This document shows positions 17,469 to 25,259 of a DNA stretch of 64,000 nucleotides, one piece after another (within the stretch, counting starts at the first letter, position 1; the number at the start of each line of letters is the position of its first letter). The DNA comes from Peribacillus kribbensis DSM 17871 (GTDB lineage Bacteria > Bacillota > Bacilli > Bacillales > DSM-1321): assembly GCF_000430765.1 (NCBI RefSeq), contig NZ_KE387238.1, forward strand, positions 163,828-227,827. The letters are read 5' to 3'. A model generated the notes under the pieces. It was given only the letters and a program-made list of their open reading frames with translations, searched no databases and was not told the DNA's origin. Both the position numbers and the translations under genes were made by a program.

Positions 17469-17654
17469 ATGAAAAAATACAGAATATATTATTCCATTTA
17501 TAAGCACGGTACTGATGACATAAACAACAGCATAATCGTTAACTCTGTTGAAGATGATTATGAAATTTTGAAGCTTGGAAGGAAACAAATCACCAAAAAA
17601 GAAAGCGTTTTGAGCCAGAATGTATCTATTACAAAAATTTCCCCTCTGATTTAA
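17469..17654 (+). CDS. Hypothetical protein (61 aa)
   Basis: Not recognised. AAGGAG lies 5 nt before the ATG. The product starts MKKYRIYYSIYKHG and looks like a small alpha/beta protein of mixed charge; there is no signal peptide. The nearest U-tailed hairpin is at 17816, so the transcript would have about 160 nt of 3' leader, which may hold a separate RNA. Confidence 0.5.
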   Translation: MKKYRIYYSIYKHGTDDINNSIIVNSVEDDYEILKLGRKQITKKESVLSQNVSITKISPLI

Positions 17655-17815
17655 GAAGGACTTTTTTTCATTTCTCTTATTAAAAAACATTTGTACAAAC
17701 GGATTGAAGCTTTGCAAGAGAAAAATTCAGCAATTCCCCACATACAGTCCAAAGTTGTGTTATACTGTACTAAACCTTTAAGCTTTAAATTATTTTTATA
17801 TTACCTGTACCATGT

Positions 17816-17844
17816 CCCTGCTCGAACGCCGAGCAGGGTTTTTT
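17816..17844 (+). terminator. Strong terminator, possibly of a small RNA
   Basis: CCCTGCTCG pairs perfectly with CGAGCAGGG around AACGC, followed by TTTTTT. No coding gene lies in the 160 bp before it; a TATACT box at 17761 could start a short RNA of about 75 nt. Confidence 0.8.
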
Positions 17845-17859
17845 AATGTATTTTTATAA

Positions 17860-18235
17860 AGCTGTTTTCGCAAACTTTGTTGTTTTGGAACAAGGTGGTT
17901 GATTTCCTCTCCAGGATGCTCGCTTTCCGCGGGGCGGGCGGTAAGCCTCCTCAGCTGCGCCTGCGGGGTCTCACCTATCCCGCTAATCCCGCTTAGAAAA
18001 GCGGAAAGCGGTGCCTGCTAAATATGACAATATTAAGAGCTCAATGTTCATCTATATAAAAATAAGCAGTGAACCTCTTGGCAGGCAGAGACCCGACAAG
18101 CATAAGACGAGCCGGCTGTGGGGAGTGTTTTTCTTCCCATAGACGGATTGGCTTATGACTCGAGGGGCTCAGCTTGGAGCTGGATCAGGAGTCTCGCACC
18201 TTCCGCTCCAATCAACCTGATTTAACAATGAGATC
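17860..18235 (+). repeat. Composite Bacillus repeat: one GC-rich element nested in another
   Basis: Outer element: GCTGTTTTCGCAAACTTTG at the left, TTTCCGCGGGGCGGGCGGT inside, and AGGAGTCTCGCACC then TTCCGCTCCAATCAAC at the right. It is interrupted at about 17995-18190 by a second element with AAAAGCGGAAAGCGG, ACAAGCATAAGACGAGCC and GGCTTATGACTCGAGGGGC, which can fold on itself. Both resemble short GC-rich repeats I remember as scattered in Bacillus genomes. GC content stands far above its surroundings. Confidence 0.75.
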
Positions 18236-18285
18236 GACTCTCAAAACTCTTTAAAAAACAATAAAAGAGACTTTTATAAAGAGAA

Positions 18286-18319
18286 AAATAAAAAACAGAC
18301 TCTATTACAGAGTCTGTTT
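18286..18319 (-). terminator. Terminator of the cold-shock gene
   Basis: Perfect 11-bp stem AAACAGACTCT / AGAGTCTGTTT around ATTAC, T-rich on the minus exit. Confidence 0.85.
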
Positions 18320-18339
18320 GGGATATTAGTATTTACTAA

Positions 18340-18540
18340 TTAAGCTTTTTGAACGTTAGCTGCTTGAGGTCCGCGTGCACCTTGCTCAACGTCAAAAGTT
18401 ACTTTTTGACCTTCGTCTAAAGATTTGAAACCTTCAGATTGGATAGCTGAGAAATGTACGAATACGTCTTCTCCGCCTTCGCGCTCGATAAATCCAAATC
18501 CTTTTTCTGCATTAAACCATTTTACTGTACCTTGTTCCAT
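18340..18540 (-). CDS. Cold-shock protein (CspB/CspD type)
   Basis: A 66-residue single-strand nucleic-acid-binding OB-fold protein, the standard length. RNP1 (KGFGFIE) and RNP2 (VFVHF) are intact, together with [12 protein letters not shown] and the C-terminal GPQAANV. It acts as an RNA chaperone at low temperature or in stationary phase. ATG follows AGGAGG at 8 nt. The leader of about 110 nt is typical of csp mRNAs and can be temperature sensitive. The exact paralogue (cspB, cspC or cspD) is not resolvable from one copy. Confidence 0.95.
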   Translation of the reverse strand: MEQGTVKWFNAEKGFGFIEREGGEDVFVHFSAIQSEGFKSLDEGQKVTFDVEQGARGPQAANVQKA

Positions 18541-18659
18541 TTGTGTTGCCTCCTAGTGCATTCTGCACAATGTAATACTATCCTTGCCCAAAGTGATTCT
18601 CAAGACGAAAAGTCGATACTCCTGCGATCCTTAAATCCGAACAAAAATAATTCTTCTAA

Positions 18660-18688
18660 ATCATAACAGGAAACCACATGGAATGCAA
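18660..18688 (-). promoter_or_regulatory. Sigma-A promoter of the cold-shock gene
   Basis: Minus strand TTGCAT (18688-18683), 17-bp spacer, TATGAT (18665-18660). RNA start near 18653 gives a leader of about 110 nt. Confidence 0.7.
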
Positions 18689-18759
18689 ATGGGAATATAA
18701 ATTTCCACTGTGCTTTGATCAATGAAGCTCTCGGAATGCCAGTCCTACCCAAACAAGGA

Positions 18760-18789
18760 GCACTCTTCATCAGGTACCAGCATACTATA
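18760..18789 (+). promoter_or_regulatory. Candidate sigma-K promoter of the germination gene
   Basis: CATACTATA at 18781-18789 matches the sigma-K -10 pattern CATAnnnTA, with an AC pair near the expected -35 distance around 18762. The gene begins 64 bp downstream. Confidence 0.5.
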
Positions 18790-18852
18790 CAGTATTATTT
18801 TTCTCTTTGTAAAAGCAACAAACTATTTCAAACCATAGAAAGGGTGTCTTAT

Positions 18853-19077
18853 ATGCCTTCTTTTGGATATGGACCAGTCCAGATTACCCATAACTCTGCA
18901 GGAGGAATCATTCAATTCGGTGATTCAGTAGTGATTTCGCCCAAGGAAGCGAATAAAACCACAAACGGATCAGGGTCAGGAAATACAGCTCTTATGGTTG
19001 TGAATAATAATCTGTTAAACGGCAATTCTGTCATCGATCCTAATATTGTGGATCAGCCGATGATTGGAAATAACTAG
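18853..19077 (+). CDS. Spore germination protein, GerPF/GerPA family
   Basis: A 74-residue member of the small GerP family, which helps germinants pass the spore coat and is made in the mother cell late in sporulation. The pattern VQITHNSAGGIIQFGDSVVISP, KTTNGSGSGNTALMVVNN and the end DPNIVDQPMIGNN match GerPF-like proteins in order and length. The start at 18853 follows AAAGGGTG; a longer frame from 18715 has no support. A single copy outside a gerPABCDEF operon suggests an orphan paralogue. A sigma-K-like promoter upstream fits the role. Confidence 0.85.
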   Translation: MPSFGYGPVQITHNSAGGIIQFGDSVVISPKEANKTTNGSGSGNTALMVVNNNLLNGNSVIDPNIVDQPMIGNN

Positions 19078-19137
19078 AACGGTGCCTAAAAATAGCCGTT
19101 CCCCTATTTGATGGCAAGTAGGATCTATCTTGTCTAT

Positions 19138-19168
19138 AAAAGTAGTCCCAAAAAAGGGCTGCTTTTTT
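19138..19168 (+). terminator. Terminator of the germination gene
   Basis: AAAAGTAGTCCC pairs imperfectly with GGGCTGCTTTTTT around an A-rich loop; T-rich exit. Confidence 0.7.
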
Positions 19169-19194
19169 CAGTATCTAAAACGCTCCCAGCCAGC

Positions 19195-20196
19195 TTAATA
19201 CCAGCCAGGCACGTGCCGGTACATATCCCACTGCTCCATGGTGCGAAGCAGAAGCCTCTTAATATCACGGATCCTTACTTCCCCGCACTCTTTCTTATTC
19301 AGTAATCCGCACAAAGCAATTAGGTCTATTAGTTTGGCTTTTTGCAGCCAATTGTCTGGTAAACAACCTCCATTAACTTGATAACTTTGCATAAATGAAG
19401 AAAGAAACTCCGGATACTCTATATCTTCATATCTCAACATGTTCCCAATGTCCATTAATGCCGTCCCGCTTAACGCATATTCCCAATCCAATACACCCGT
19501 TATGTGCACCTCGCCTTTTTGTTCTTCAGCCAAAAGATTTAATGGGTTGAAGTCTCCATGTACTAAAGAGGTTTGCTGCCCCAAATCATCCATCATACCT
19601 GCATGGGCAGAAGAAAAACGATAAACTTTTTCTGCTAGATCGGTTCCAAGATGCTTCCGTGCAAATCCACTTACAACGCTATCTTCGATGTATAATAAAA
19701 AATTCTCTGCATCTAATTCTAAAGGTTCCTGAATCGTTAACTCTTCATTAAAAAAGCCAGAAGCCGAAAAGGTAACACGATGGATTTTGGCTAATACTTC
19801 CCCTGCTTTTTCTGCCGCATTTGAAACGGCTTTCTTTTCTCCTCTCTTTATGATCTCAGACAACTGAACTCCTTGTATCCAGCTCAAGATCATAAACGGA
19901 TACTTATATCCTGTGCAGGAGGAATCGTGATAAAGCGGCAAAGGAACAGGAATCCCATCGAGCAGCTTTAAAATTCCTCTTTCAACTTCCATCCTTTGTT
20001 TATGGCCGGGATAAATCCTTAATACATACTCTTCATTTGTTTTCGTGACAATTTTAATATTAGAGTTATTCAATCCACCGCTTAATAATTGAACCTGCTG
20101 AACTTCAGATTCCTTTAGAAAAGGACGTACCATCTGATGGACAGTATCTAATTCCGGAATAATCAATTCCCGCGAGCGTTCCCAGCCTGATTTCAT
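19195..20196 (-). CDS. Aminoglycoside phosphotransferase (APH)/choline-kinase-like family kinase
   Basis: A 333-residue protein-kinase-fold small-molecule kinase. An N-lobe Gly-rich region (LLSGGLNNSNIKI) and Lys-equivalent strand EYVLRIYPG come first. The Brenner motif SLVHGDFNPLNLL supplies the catalytic Asp, and VLDWEYALSGTALMDIGNM the metal-binding Asp. The family phosphorylates antibiotics, choline, thiamine or sugars; no feature here fixes the substrate. It is monocistronic, with AGGAGGGG before the ATG. An aminoglycoside-resistance role is not implied by sequence alone. Confidence 0.82.
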   Translation of the reverse strand: MKSGWERSRELIIPELDTVHQMVRPFLKESEVQQVQLLSGGLNNSNIKIVTKTNEEYVLRIYPGHKQRMEVERGILKLLDGIPVPLPLYHDSSCTGYKYPFMILSWIQGVQLSEIIKRGEKKAVSNAAEKAGEVLAKIHRVTFSASGFFNEELTIQEPLELDAENFLLYIEDSVVSGFARKHLGTDLAEKVYRFSSAHAGMMDDLGQQTSLVHGDFNPLNLLAEEQKGEVHITGVLDWEYALSGTALMDIGNMLRYEDIEYPEFLSSFMQSYQVNGGCLPDNWLQKAKLIDLIALCGLLNKKECGEVRIRDIKRLLLRTMEQWDMYRHVPGWY

Positions 20197-20290
20197 TTTA
20201 CCCCTCCTGATATTTCACAATGAAACTCTTATCTTTCTGCTCCCCAATATGTAACTCCTATTACATAAAAGATATCATATGAATTTTCAT

Positions 20291-20326
20291 AAAAAAACAA
20301 GCCCTCCTCCTATGGAAGAGAGCTTG
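20291..20326 (-). terminator. Terminator of the ykvR-like gene
   Basis: CAAGCTCTCTTCC pairs, with G-U pairs, with GGAGGAGGGCTTG around ATA, followed by TTTTTTT on the minus strand. Confidence 0.85.
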
Positions 20327-20402
20327 AAACTAAGGGGGTATTCATCATGATAGGTATACTTTACCCCCCTTTCCTTATTTTTTCCTTAATAGATGCACGT
20401 TT

Positions 20403-20693
20403 TTATTTCTGTATGAGTTCAAGGTGGAAATCTCCTACCGCTCCCTCTTCATAAAGATTGGTGAAGGAGGTCCAGTAATTGCAAATGGATCCCTGGAAAG
20501 CAAGGGTTCTTTCAGGCACTTCGATCTCAAATTCATTTTGATATAAAAGTGTCGTGATGTCATGATATTCTTCATGTGATACCTGAAAATCAAAGATAAG
20601 CTTCTTCAGGGAGTTCTCACCCTTCTGAATGGTTTCTTCCTTATAATTGCTGACAGACAGTGGATATTTATTTATAATAACTTGAGTTTCCAT
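20403..20693 (-). CDS. ykvR: YkvR-like protein (DUF3219)
   Basis: A 96-residue cytoplasmic protein with the family pattern HEEYHDITTLLYQNEFEIEVPERTLAFQG, then NYWTSFTNLYEEGAVGDFHLEL, matching Bacillus YkvR in length and layout. Function is unknown in the family. ATG at 20693 is preferred over 20699, because AGGGG sits 7 nt before it and only 1 nt before the other. Monocistronic with its own terminator. Confidence 0.85.
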   Translation of the reverse strand: METQVIINKYPLSVSNYKEETIQKGENSLKKLIFDFQVSHEEYHDITTLLYQNEFEIEVPERTLAFQGSICNYWTSFTNLYEEGAVGDFHLELIQK

Positions 20694-20826
20694 GTACATT
20701 CCCCTTTACCAAAAGTCATATGAAATACTGAAATACATATACTAAATAGTATACGAAAAAAGAAATAATATAAACGAACCTGCCTGGAATCAGTCTGTTA
20801 TACTTTTTTATTAAAGGAAGATCGAT

Positions 20827-21087
20827 ATGCAGATTAATTTAGAAGTAACCATTTTCGCCCACTCCACTACTTTTATGAAGAGGGGAGCTTTCCCTGTCCA
20901 GCCAAGGGCATATAAAGAAAATCCCGATCTCGCTGCTGCGGAAACCGCCTATAATTGGATTCAATCCATTAAAATGCAGACCGGCTATGCTCCAGACACG
21001 AGGATTGTGAAGGTCATTTATAATGAAAGCCATGATATTACTGAGCTCGTCCGAACATATAAAGAAACCGGCAGCCTGCCCTTTTGA
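20827..21087 (+). CDS. Hypothetical protein (86 aa)
   Basis: Not recognised. GGAAGA lies 5 nt before the ATG. The product opens MQINLEVTIFAHSTTFM and ends TELVRTYKETGSLPF: a short alpha/beta protein, no signal peptide, with an Arg/Lys-rich KRGAFPVQPRAYKENP loop. It is the first of four short same-strand genes up to 22.2 kb. Confidence 0.6.
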   Translation: MQINLEVTIFAHSTTFMKRGAFPVQPRAYKENPDLAAAETAYNWIQSIKMQTGYAPDTRIVKVIYNESHDITELVRTYKETGSLPF

Positions 21088-21199
21088 TTAACAACCGTCT
21101 AACTGGGTAAATAACTAGTAACTTTCTTTCTTAATTTTAAATACCTTCTCCCTGGTTTTCTTTGCAGGAGGCAAAGAGAACCTGGCGGGAGGTGTTCAA

Positions 21200-21394
21200 A
21201 TGAGAAAGGTCTATGGAGTGCATAATTTAATCGTATACCTTGCATCAGTGGGCTTTCCGCTCACTGAAGAGGAGGTCCACAATCTGATTCTAAATAAAAA
21301 GATTCCTCATCTTCGGCCACATAGCAGCATGATTGTCTTTAATTTAGATCACATCGATTGGTGGATTGAGCAAATGCGGTTAAACCATAGATAA
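21200..21394 (+). CDS. Small excisionase-like / winged HTH DNA-binding protein (64 aa)
   Basis: The 64 residues fit the excisionase/MerR-like fold used in many small DNA-binding proteins: a helix (VHNLIVYLASVGFPLTEEEV), then HNLILNKKIPHLRPHSS as the recognition part, then MIVFNLDHIDWWIEQM. I base this on the order helix, K-I-P-H, beta wing, H-I-D-x-W-I; the usual first-helix GVS turn is replaced by G-F-P. GGGAGG precedes the ATG at 6-7 nt. A strong terminator follows. The target is unknown. Confidence 0.55.
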   Translation: MRKVYGVHNLIVYLASVGFPLTEEEVHNLILNKKIPHLRPHSSMIVFNLDHIDWWIEQMRLNHR

Positions 21395-21396
21395 GG

Positions 21397-21420
21397 GCCC
21401 TGCTCCGGCAGGGCTTTTTT
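21397..21420 (+). terminator. Terminator after the excisionase-like gene
   Basis: GCCCTGC / GCAGGGC around TCCG, followed by TTTTTT. Confidence 0.9.
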
Positions 21421-21584
21421 GATAGAGAATTTCCCTTATACCAGGTTTATTTGAACTTTACATCAAGCTTGTTAACTCTTACATATTTTCCGAAAAAATT
21501 TTTTATAAAATGTTTGAAAAGACTGTTTTAAGGAAATATACAAAACAGTACCAAATACCTAGGTCTAAGTACGGGGGAGTAGAG

Positions 21585-21728
21585 ATGGATATGTACAAAG
21601 TAATCTATCAAGGCAAGGAATATTGGCTATTATATACCTATACGTCCGGGTATTGTGAAATCAAGGAAAGCGATGGATTGGAGCAGGTTAAGCTGGTTGC
21701 TTTATCCGATTTGCGCTTTGCAGGATAA
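21585..21728 (+). CDS. Hypothetical protein (47 aa)
   Basis: Starting at the ATG at 21585 (GGGGGAG at 5 nt) gives a 47-residue protein: MDMYKVIYQGKEYWLLYTY, a Gly-Tyr-Cys turn, then QVKLVALSDLRF. It looks like a tiny beta-rich domain. A longer frame from 21510 lacks a ribosome site. Not assigned to a family. Confidence 0.5.
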   Translation: MDMYKVIYQGKEYWLLYTYTSGYCEIKESDGLEQVKLVALSDLRFAG

Positions 21729-21968
21729 ACATGGTTCAAGTGAATCGCTGCAGCAGAAATCGATCTCTAACTTTAATGAGGTTGGAATGGAATGTTTACA
21801 TAACCCATTTAATGCACCCTGGCATCTTTCTATATCTGCCCAGGTGTTTTTTGAATTTTGAAAACATTTACATTTAAGTAAAAAACAGTTTAAATTTTTA
21901 AAGTACTGCCGATATTAAACTAGAAAATGATGGATATCTCTAGCGATTTTATGTAAAAGGGCGGTAAT

Positions 21969-22172
21969 ATGAAATACGAATATATGTATGAAACGACCAA
22001 TGAACTTTCCAACCAGATTTATGAACTGCGGACTGCATTGATTAACACAGGCTTAAAGGAAGGACTTCTGAGCACCAACACCCTCGAAATCAGCCGCCAG
22101 CTGGATACGTGCCTGAACAAATATCAGATATTAACCAATCCAAGTTCTTATAAAAGGAAACGATCAAAATAA
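21969..22172 (+). CDS. Spo0E-family aspartyl-phosphate phosphatase
   Basis: A 67-residue helical hairpin of the Spo0E/YnzD family, which dephosphorylates Spo0A-P and delays sporulation. The family signature is visible: a first helix with LSNQIYELRTALINTGLKEG, then ISRQLDTCLNKYQ with the S-x-x-L-D motif whose Asp/Ser is conserved. ATG follows a weak AAGGGCGG. The gene has its own U-tailed terminator. The specific partner (Spo0A or another regulator) cannot be read. Confidence 0.82.
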   Translation: MKYEYMYETTNELSNQIYELRTALINTGLKEGLLSTNTLEISRQLDTCLNKYQILTNPSSYKRKRSK

Positions 22173-22190
22173 ATTCATGCACAGATATAA

Positions 22191-22234
22191 GGAAGGAAGA
22201 ATAAAGGTGATTTTATTCCTCCTTCCCTTTTTTT
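22191..22234 (+). terminator. Terminator of the Spo0E-family gene
   Basis: GGAAGGAAGAATAAA pairs with TTTATTCCTCCTTCC (one mismatch) across a short loop, followed by CTTTTTTT. Confidence 0.8.
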
Positions 22235-22316
22235 ATGAACAGCATCATCTATTCAAACACGTAGTCCTATGGTAAATTAATGGTATTCACAATATTCAAA
22301 AAAAGGAGGTGTTTCA

Positions 22317-22610
22317 GTGGCCCTGATTGCCATCTTCATTGTAATAGCTCTTATCCTCTCGATTGTGCTCATAAGTGTCCTGCTAGGAAAGTCAATCGAA
22401 TTTTTTCAAGAAGTCCTAAATAAAACATATTTAGCCAACTTAGAAAGAAAAAAGAAGTATAGACTGCTGCTGGCGCTCACGATCATTCTATAATCGTTAC
22501 TGGTTGTATTTCAATGCATCCTATTTAAGACACCATTTTTTTCTGGAACCATTATTTTTGTAACTTCGGGCTTTCTACTCACAATCGTCTACTATCTGGT
22601 TAGATCTTAG
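22317..22610 (+). pseudogene. Small membrane protein interrupted by an in-frame TAA
   Basis: A strong ribosome site (AAAGGAGGTG) precedes GTG at 22317. The first 58 codons encode a hydrophobic helix (IAIFIVIALILSIVLISVLL), a charged loop (NLERKKKYR) and the start of another helix, ending at TAA 22491-22493. The same frame then runs on without a stop for 38 more codons of membrane-like sequence (SLLVVFQCIL, FFSGTIIFVTSGFLL) to TAG at 22610. This is best read as a nonsense mutation in a roughly 97-residue three-helix protein. A functional 58-residue product is also possible. Confidence 0.6.
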
Positions 22611-22820
22611 AATCCTCCAAAATGGATAAAGCTCAAATGAGGTACCGCAGCTTCCACCTTTGCCTCTCTAAGAAAAAATTACTCCATAGACATTTTCACA
22701 CTCTTTATATACACGGCTTGCTGGGCTTATCAAAATCCCTATACAGAATAGTGCCAGAAACTTGCCGGCGGTTTACAACAAACTCGACCAAATTATAGTC
22801 GCTCAAAGTCATTAGGACTT

Positions 22821-22961
22821 ATGGATATTATTCAAGGCGATGCACTGGATGCAGAAGGCCGGAATATCAATTACCCAATGTACTTTCCCAATGACAGACC
22901 TGAAGAATACAAAATGAAAATTACTCTTGCTTTTTATCTTCCTTATTCTTTTTTGCAATAA
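22821..22961 (+). pseudogene. Unidentified short reading frame, possible remnant
   Basis: A 46-codon frame (MDIIQGDALDAEGRNINYPM, then FPNDRPEEYKMKI) with protein-like composition, preceded in frame by more such codons back to a stop near 22752. There is no ribosome site at the ATG. I do not recognise it. It lies in a 500-bp gap with nothing else visible. Confidence 0.3.
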
Positions 22962-23139
22962 AAACTGGGAACGTTCATGCGGCGTCATTTACTGATCGAT
23001 CTCCCTTCCATATAGATTCCATTCATTCTATGAAGGATGATGGAAAGGTCAGGACCAGAAAAAAGTTTAAGAATAGATTCACATTACATATTAATTCATT
23101 TAAAATGATATTTATGTAGAAAAAGGGGGGATTGTAATT

Positions 23140-24477
23140 TTGGAATCTTCACAGCGAAGGCTGAACCGGACGCTGAGGCTCATGCCCATCGTCTTTTTGG
23201 GCTTGGCCTACATGTCTCCGTTTGCGGTATTTGATACATTTGGAGTAGTATCTATGGAAACGAAAGGACATGTCCCGGCATCCTATATTTTAATCACCAT
23301 CGCCATTTTATTTACAGCTTTAAGTTATGGAAAAATGGTAAAACTCTTTCCGGATGCAGGATCGGCCTATACATATACAAAGAAAACCATGAGTCCCGAG
23401 CTCGGATTTCTCGTCGGCTGGTCAGCATTATTGGATTATCTCTTTCTGCCTATGATTAATGCCATCCTTTCAGGGATTTATTTATCGGCAAGTTTTCCGA
23501 ATGTCCCTGCCTGGGTTTGGGTAGTAGGATTAATTGTTATCATCACTGTTTTAAATATTGCCGGCATAAGGATTGCCGTATCCGCCAATACTCTTTTTGT
23601 TCTTTTTCAATTGCTTGTGGCCATTATCTTTGTTATATTTACTGTTCATTCCATCGTAAGCACTGATAACAGCAGCTCCTTTACGGTAAACCCATTCTTT
23701 TCAGGAGATATGAATATAAATCTTTTATTCTCAGGAGCCTCGATTCTAGCTCTTGCCTTTTTGGGATTCGATGCCGTTACAACCCTGGCGGAAGAAACGA
23801 TCGCCCCTGAAAAAAACATCCCAAAAGGAATCTTTCTGATTGCCTTGATCGGAGGGGTATTTTTTATCGTTGTCACCTACTTTATGCAGGCATTGTATCC
23901 TGATGTGTCTGTTTTAAAAAATATTGACGGCGCCTCTCCGGAGATTGCAAAACACATCGGAGGCATTCTTTTTCAATCAATTTTCACAAGCGGTGCACTT
24001 ATTTCTGTATTAGCCTCCGGTCTGGCAGCACAGACCAGCGCATCCCGTCTGCTTTTTTCGATGGGCAGGGATGGTGTACTGCCAAGAAAATGGTTTGGAT
24101 CTCTGAATGCAAAGTATCACACCCCTGTCTTTAATATCGTTTTTATCGGTATATTATCGCTGAGCGCATTATTTCTGGATTTAGTTACCGCTACATCGCT
24201 GATTAATTTTGGTGCCTTCACGGCCTTTTCATTCGTCAATCTTTCTGTAATCGTCTATTATGTGAAGAACAAGCAAAAACAAAAGCTGAATTTCTTCTCT
24301 TACATTCTAAGTCCTTTGATTGGACTGGCCTTCTTGATTTATCTATGGATCAGCCTGGATGCACTGGCGATTAAATTTGGATTAGGCTGGTTTGCAGCTG
24401 GATTGATTTATCTGCTCTGGCTGACGAAAGGCTTCAGGGTAAAGCCGCCAGAATATGATTTTGTGGAGAATAATTAA
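23140..24477 (+). CDS. APC-superfamily amino-acid/polyamine permease
   Basis: A 445-residue carrier with about 12 hydrophobic segments. The family start is present (LMPIVFLGLAYMSPFAVFDTFG), then YGKMVKLFPDAGSAYTYTKK in TM3. The TM6 region AFLGFDAVTTLAEETIAPEKNIPKG resembles putrescine importer (PuuP) and YfnA-type carriers, and differs from the roc permease. It probably imports an amino acid or polyamine with protons. The start is TTG at 23140, with GGGGGG 9 nt upstream. Single gene with a terminator that also ends the converging phosphatase remnant. The substrate is not resolvable. Confidence 0.85.
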   Translation: MESSQRRLNRTLRLMPIVFLGLAYMSPFAVFDTFGVVSMETKGHVPASYILITIAILFTALSYGKMVKLFPDAGSAYTYTKKTMSPELGFLVGWSALLDYLFLPMINAILSGIYLSASFPNVPAWVWVVGLIVIITVLNIAGIRIAVSANTLFVLFQLLVAIIFVIFTVHSIVSTDNSSSFTVNPFFSGDMNINLLFSGASILALAFLGFDAVTTLAEETIAPEKNIPKGIFLIALIGGVFFIVVTYFMQALYPDVSVLKNIDGASPEIAKHIGGILFQSIFTSGALISVLASGLAAQTSASRLLFSMGRDGVLPRKWFGSLNAKYHTPVFNIVFIGILSLSALFLDLVTATSLINFGAFTAFSFVNLSVIVYYVKNKQKQKLNFFSYILSPLIGLAFLIYLWISLDALAIKFGLGWFAAGLIYLLWLTKGFRVKPPEYDFVENN

Positions 24478-24478
24478 C

Positions 24479-24514
24479 AAAAAAACCGCGTTTCTATAGA
24501 AATGCGGTTTTTTG
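24479..24514. terminator. Bidirectional terminator
   Basis: AAAAAACCGC pairs with GCGGTTTTTT across a short loop with GTTTCTATAGAAAT. It ends both the permease gene and the converging phosphatase frame. Confidence 0.85.
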
Positions 24515-25098
24515 TTGGCTGCCCGCTGTTTCCTCTGGTAAGGAATAAGTGGTTTGGCTCCAATGTTTGGTATTCGTTTTTTTCTTCCCCTTCCAGCCAT
24601 TTTCTGAAGTTCAATGCCAATCAGTCTATTTAAGAATCCATTTCCCACTGAGGCGGCTGATGAATGTGTCTGTGCATATTCGGCCAAGGCCCCCGCCGCC
24701 TTTTCCGCCCTCTTCCTTGCGCTTTTAAGCGATTCATTTCCCCCAGAATAACCGAGAAGCCAAAAACATCTAAAAATGACTCCCCATAGATTCGGCTTTA
24801 GTTTGATTCCCCAAAAATCGAATAAAGAATGGGGTATCTCTGCTTCACGAAACAAAGGATCGGTGATCAGTGTTACATCCTCCTTTAAAAGGATAGCAGA
24901 TTCAAGGGACCTTGTTAGATCACTGGCTATAACGATGTTTGCATTCGATATCCGTTCAATGGTTTCTGGAGGATAGGATTTTTCCGGCTGCACGCCGCTT
25001 CGATCATATAGGCTTACCCATCTTTTTAAACTTGCGGCAGGGTATCGCCTTATTCTGAATGCATGTGGATTGTCCATGGGGATCAATGAAATTTCCAT
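24494..25098 (-). pseudogene. Histidine-phosphatase-family gene with frameshifts
   Basis: Phosphoglycerate-mutase-like (HP branch-1) protein. The frame from the ATG at 25098 reads MEISLI but then lacks the RHG motif. The shifted frame reads PHGQSTCIQN, where a Pro replaces the Arg. The first frame then resumes SLKRWVSLYDRSGV, NIVIASDLTRSLESAILL and GNGFLNRLIGIELQK. At the AAAA run 24600-24603 one base appears to be missing; the next frame reads NGWKGKKKTNTKHWSQTTYS and stops at 24494. Three lesions (two compensating near the 5' end, one near the 3' end) mark a decayed gene, unless they are sequencing errors. Confidence 0.7.
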
Positions 25099-25213
25099 AA
25101 TTTTTTCCGGTCCTTTCCTTTTTCTTTTAAATTTCTTGTGTTCAAACACTTCATACCTTCATCTTAACACCTGGTCCTAATCTTGAGTACCCTATATTTA
25201 AATGTCATAAAGA

Positions 25214-25246
25214 TCCCGCGTTTCTTAAGATACGCGGGAATTTTTA
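25214..25246. terminator. Terminator between phosphatase and anchor remnants
   Basis: TCCCGCGT / ACGCGGGA around a 10-nt loop with T-rich exit (AATTTTT) on the plus strand. Confidence 0.7.
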
Positions 25247-25259
25247 CGATTTGGCCGGC

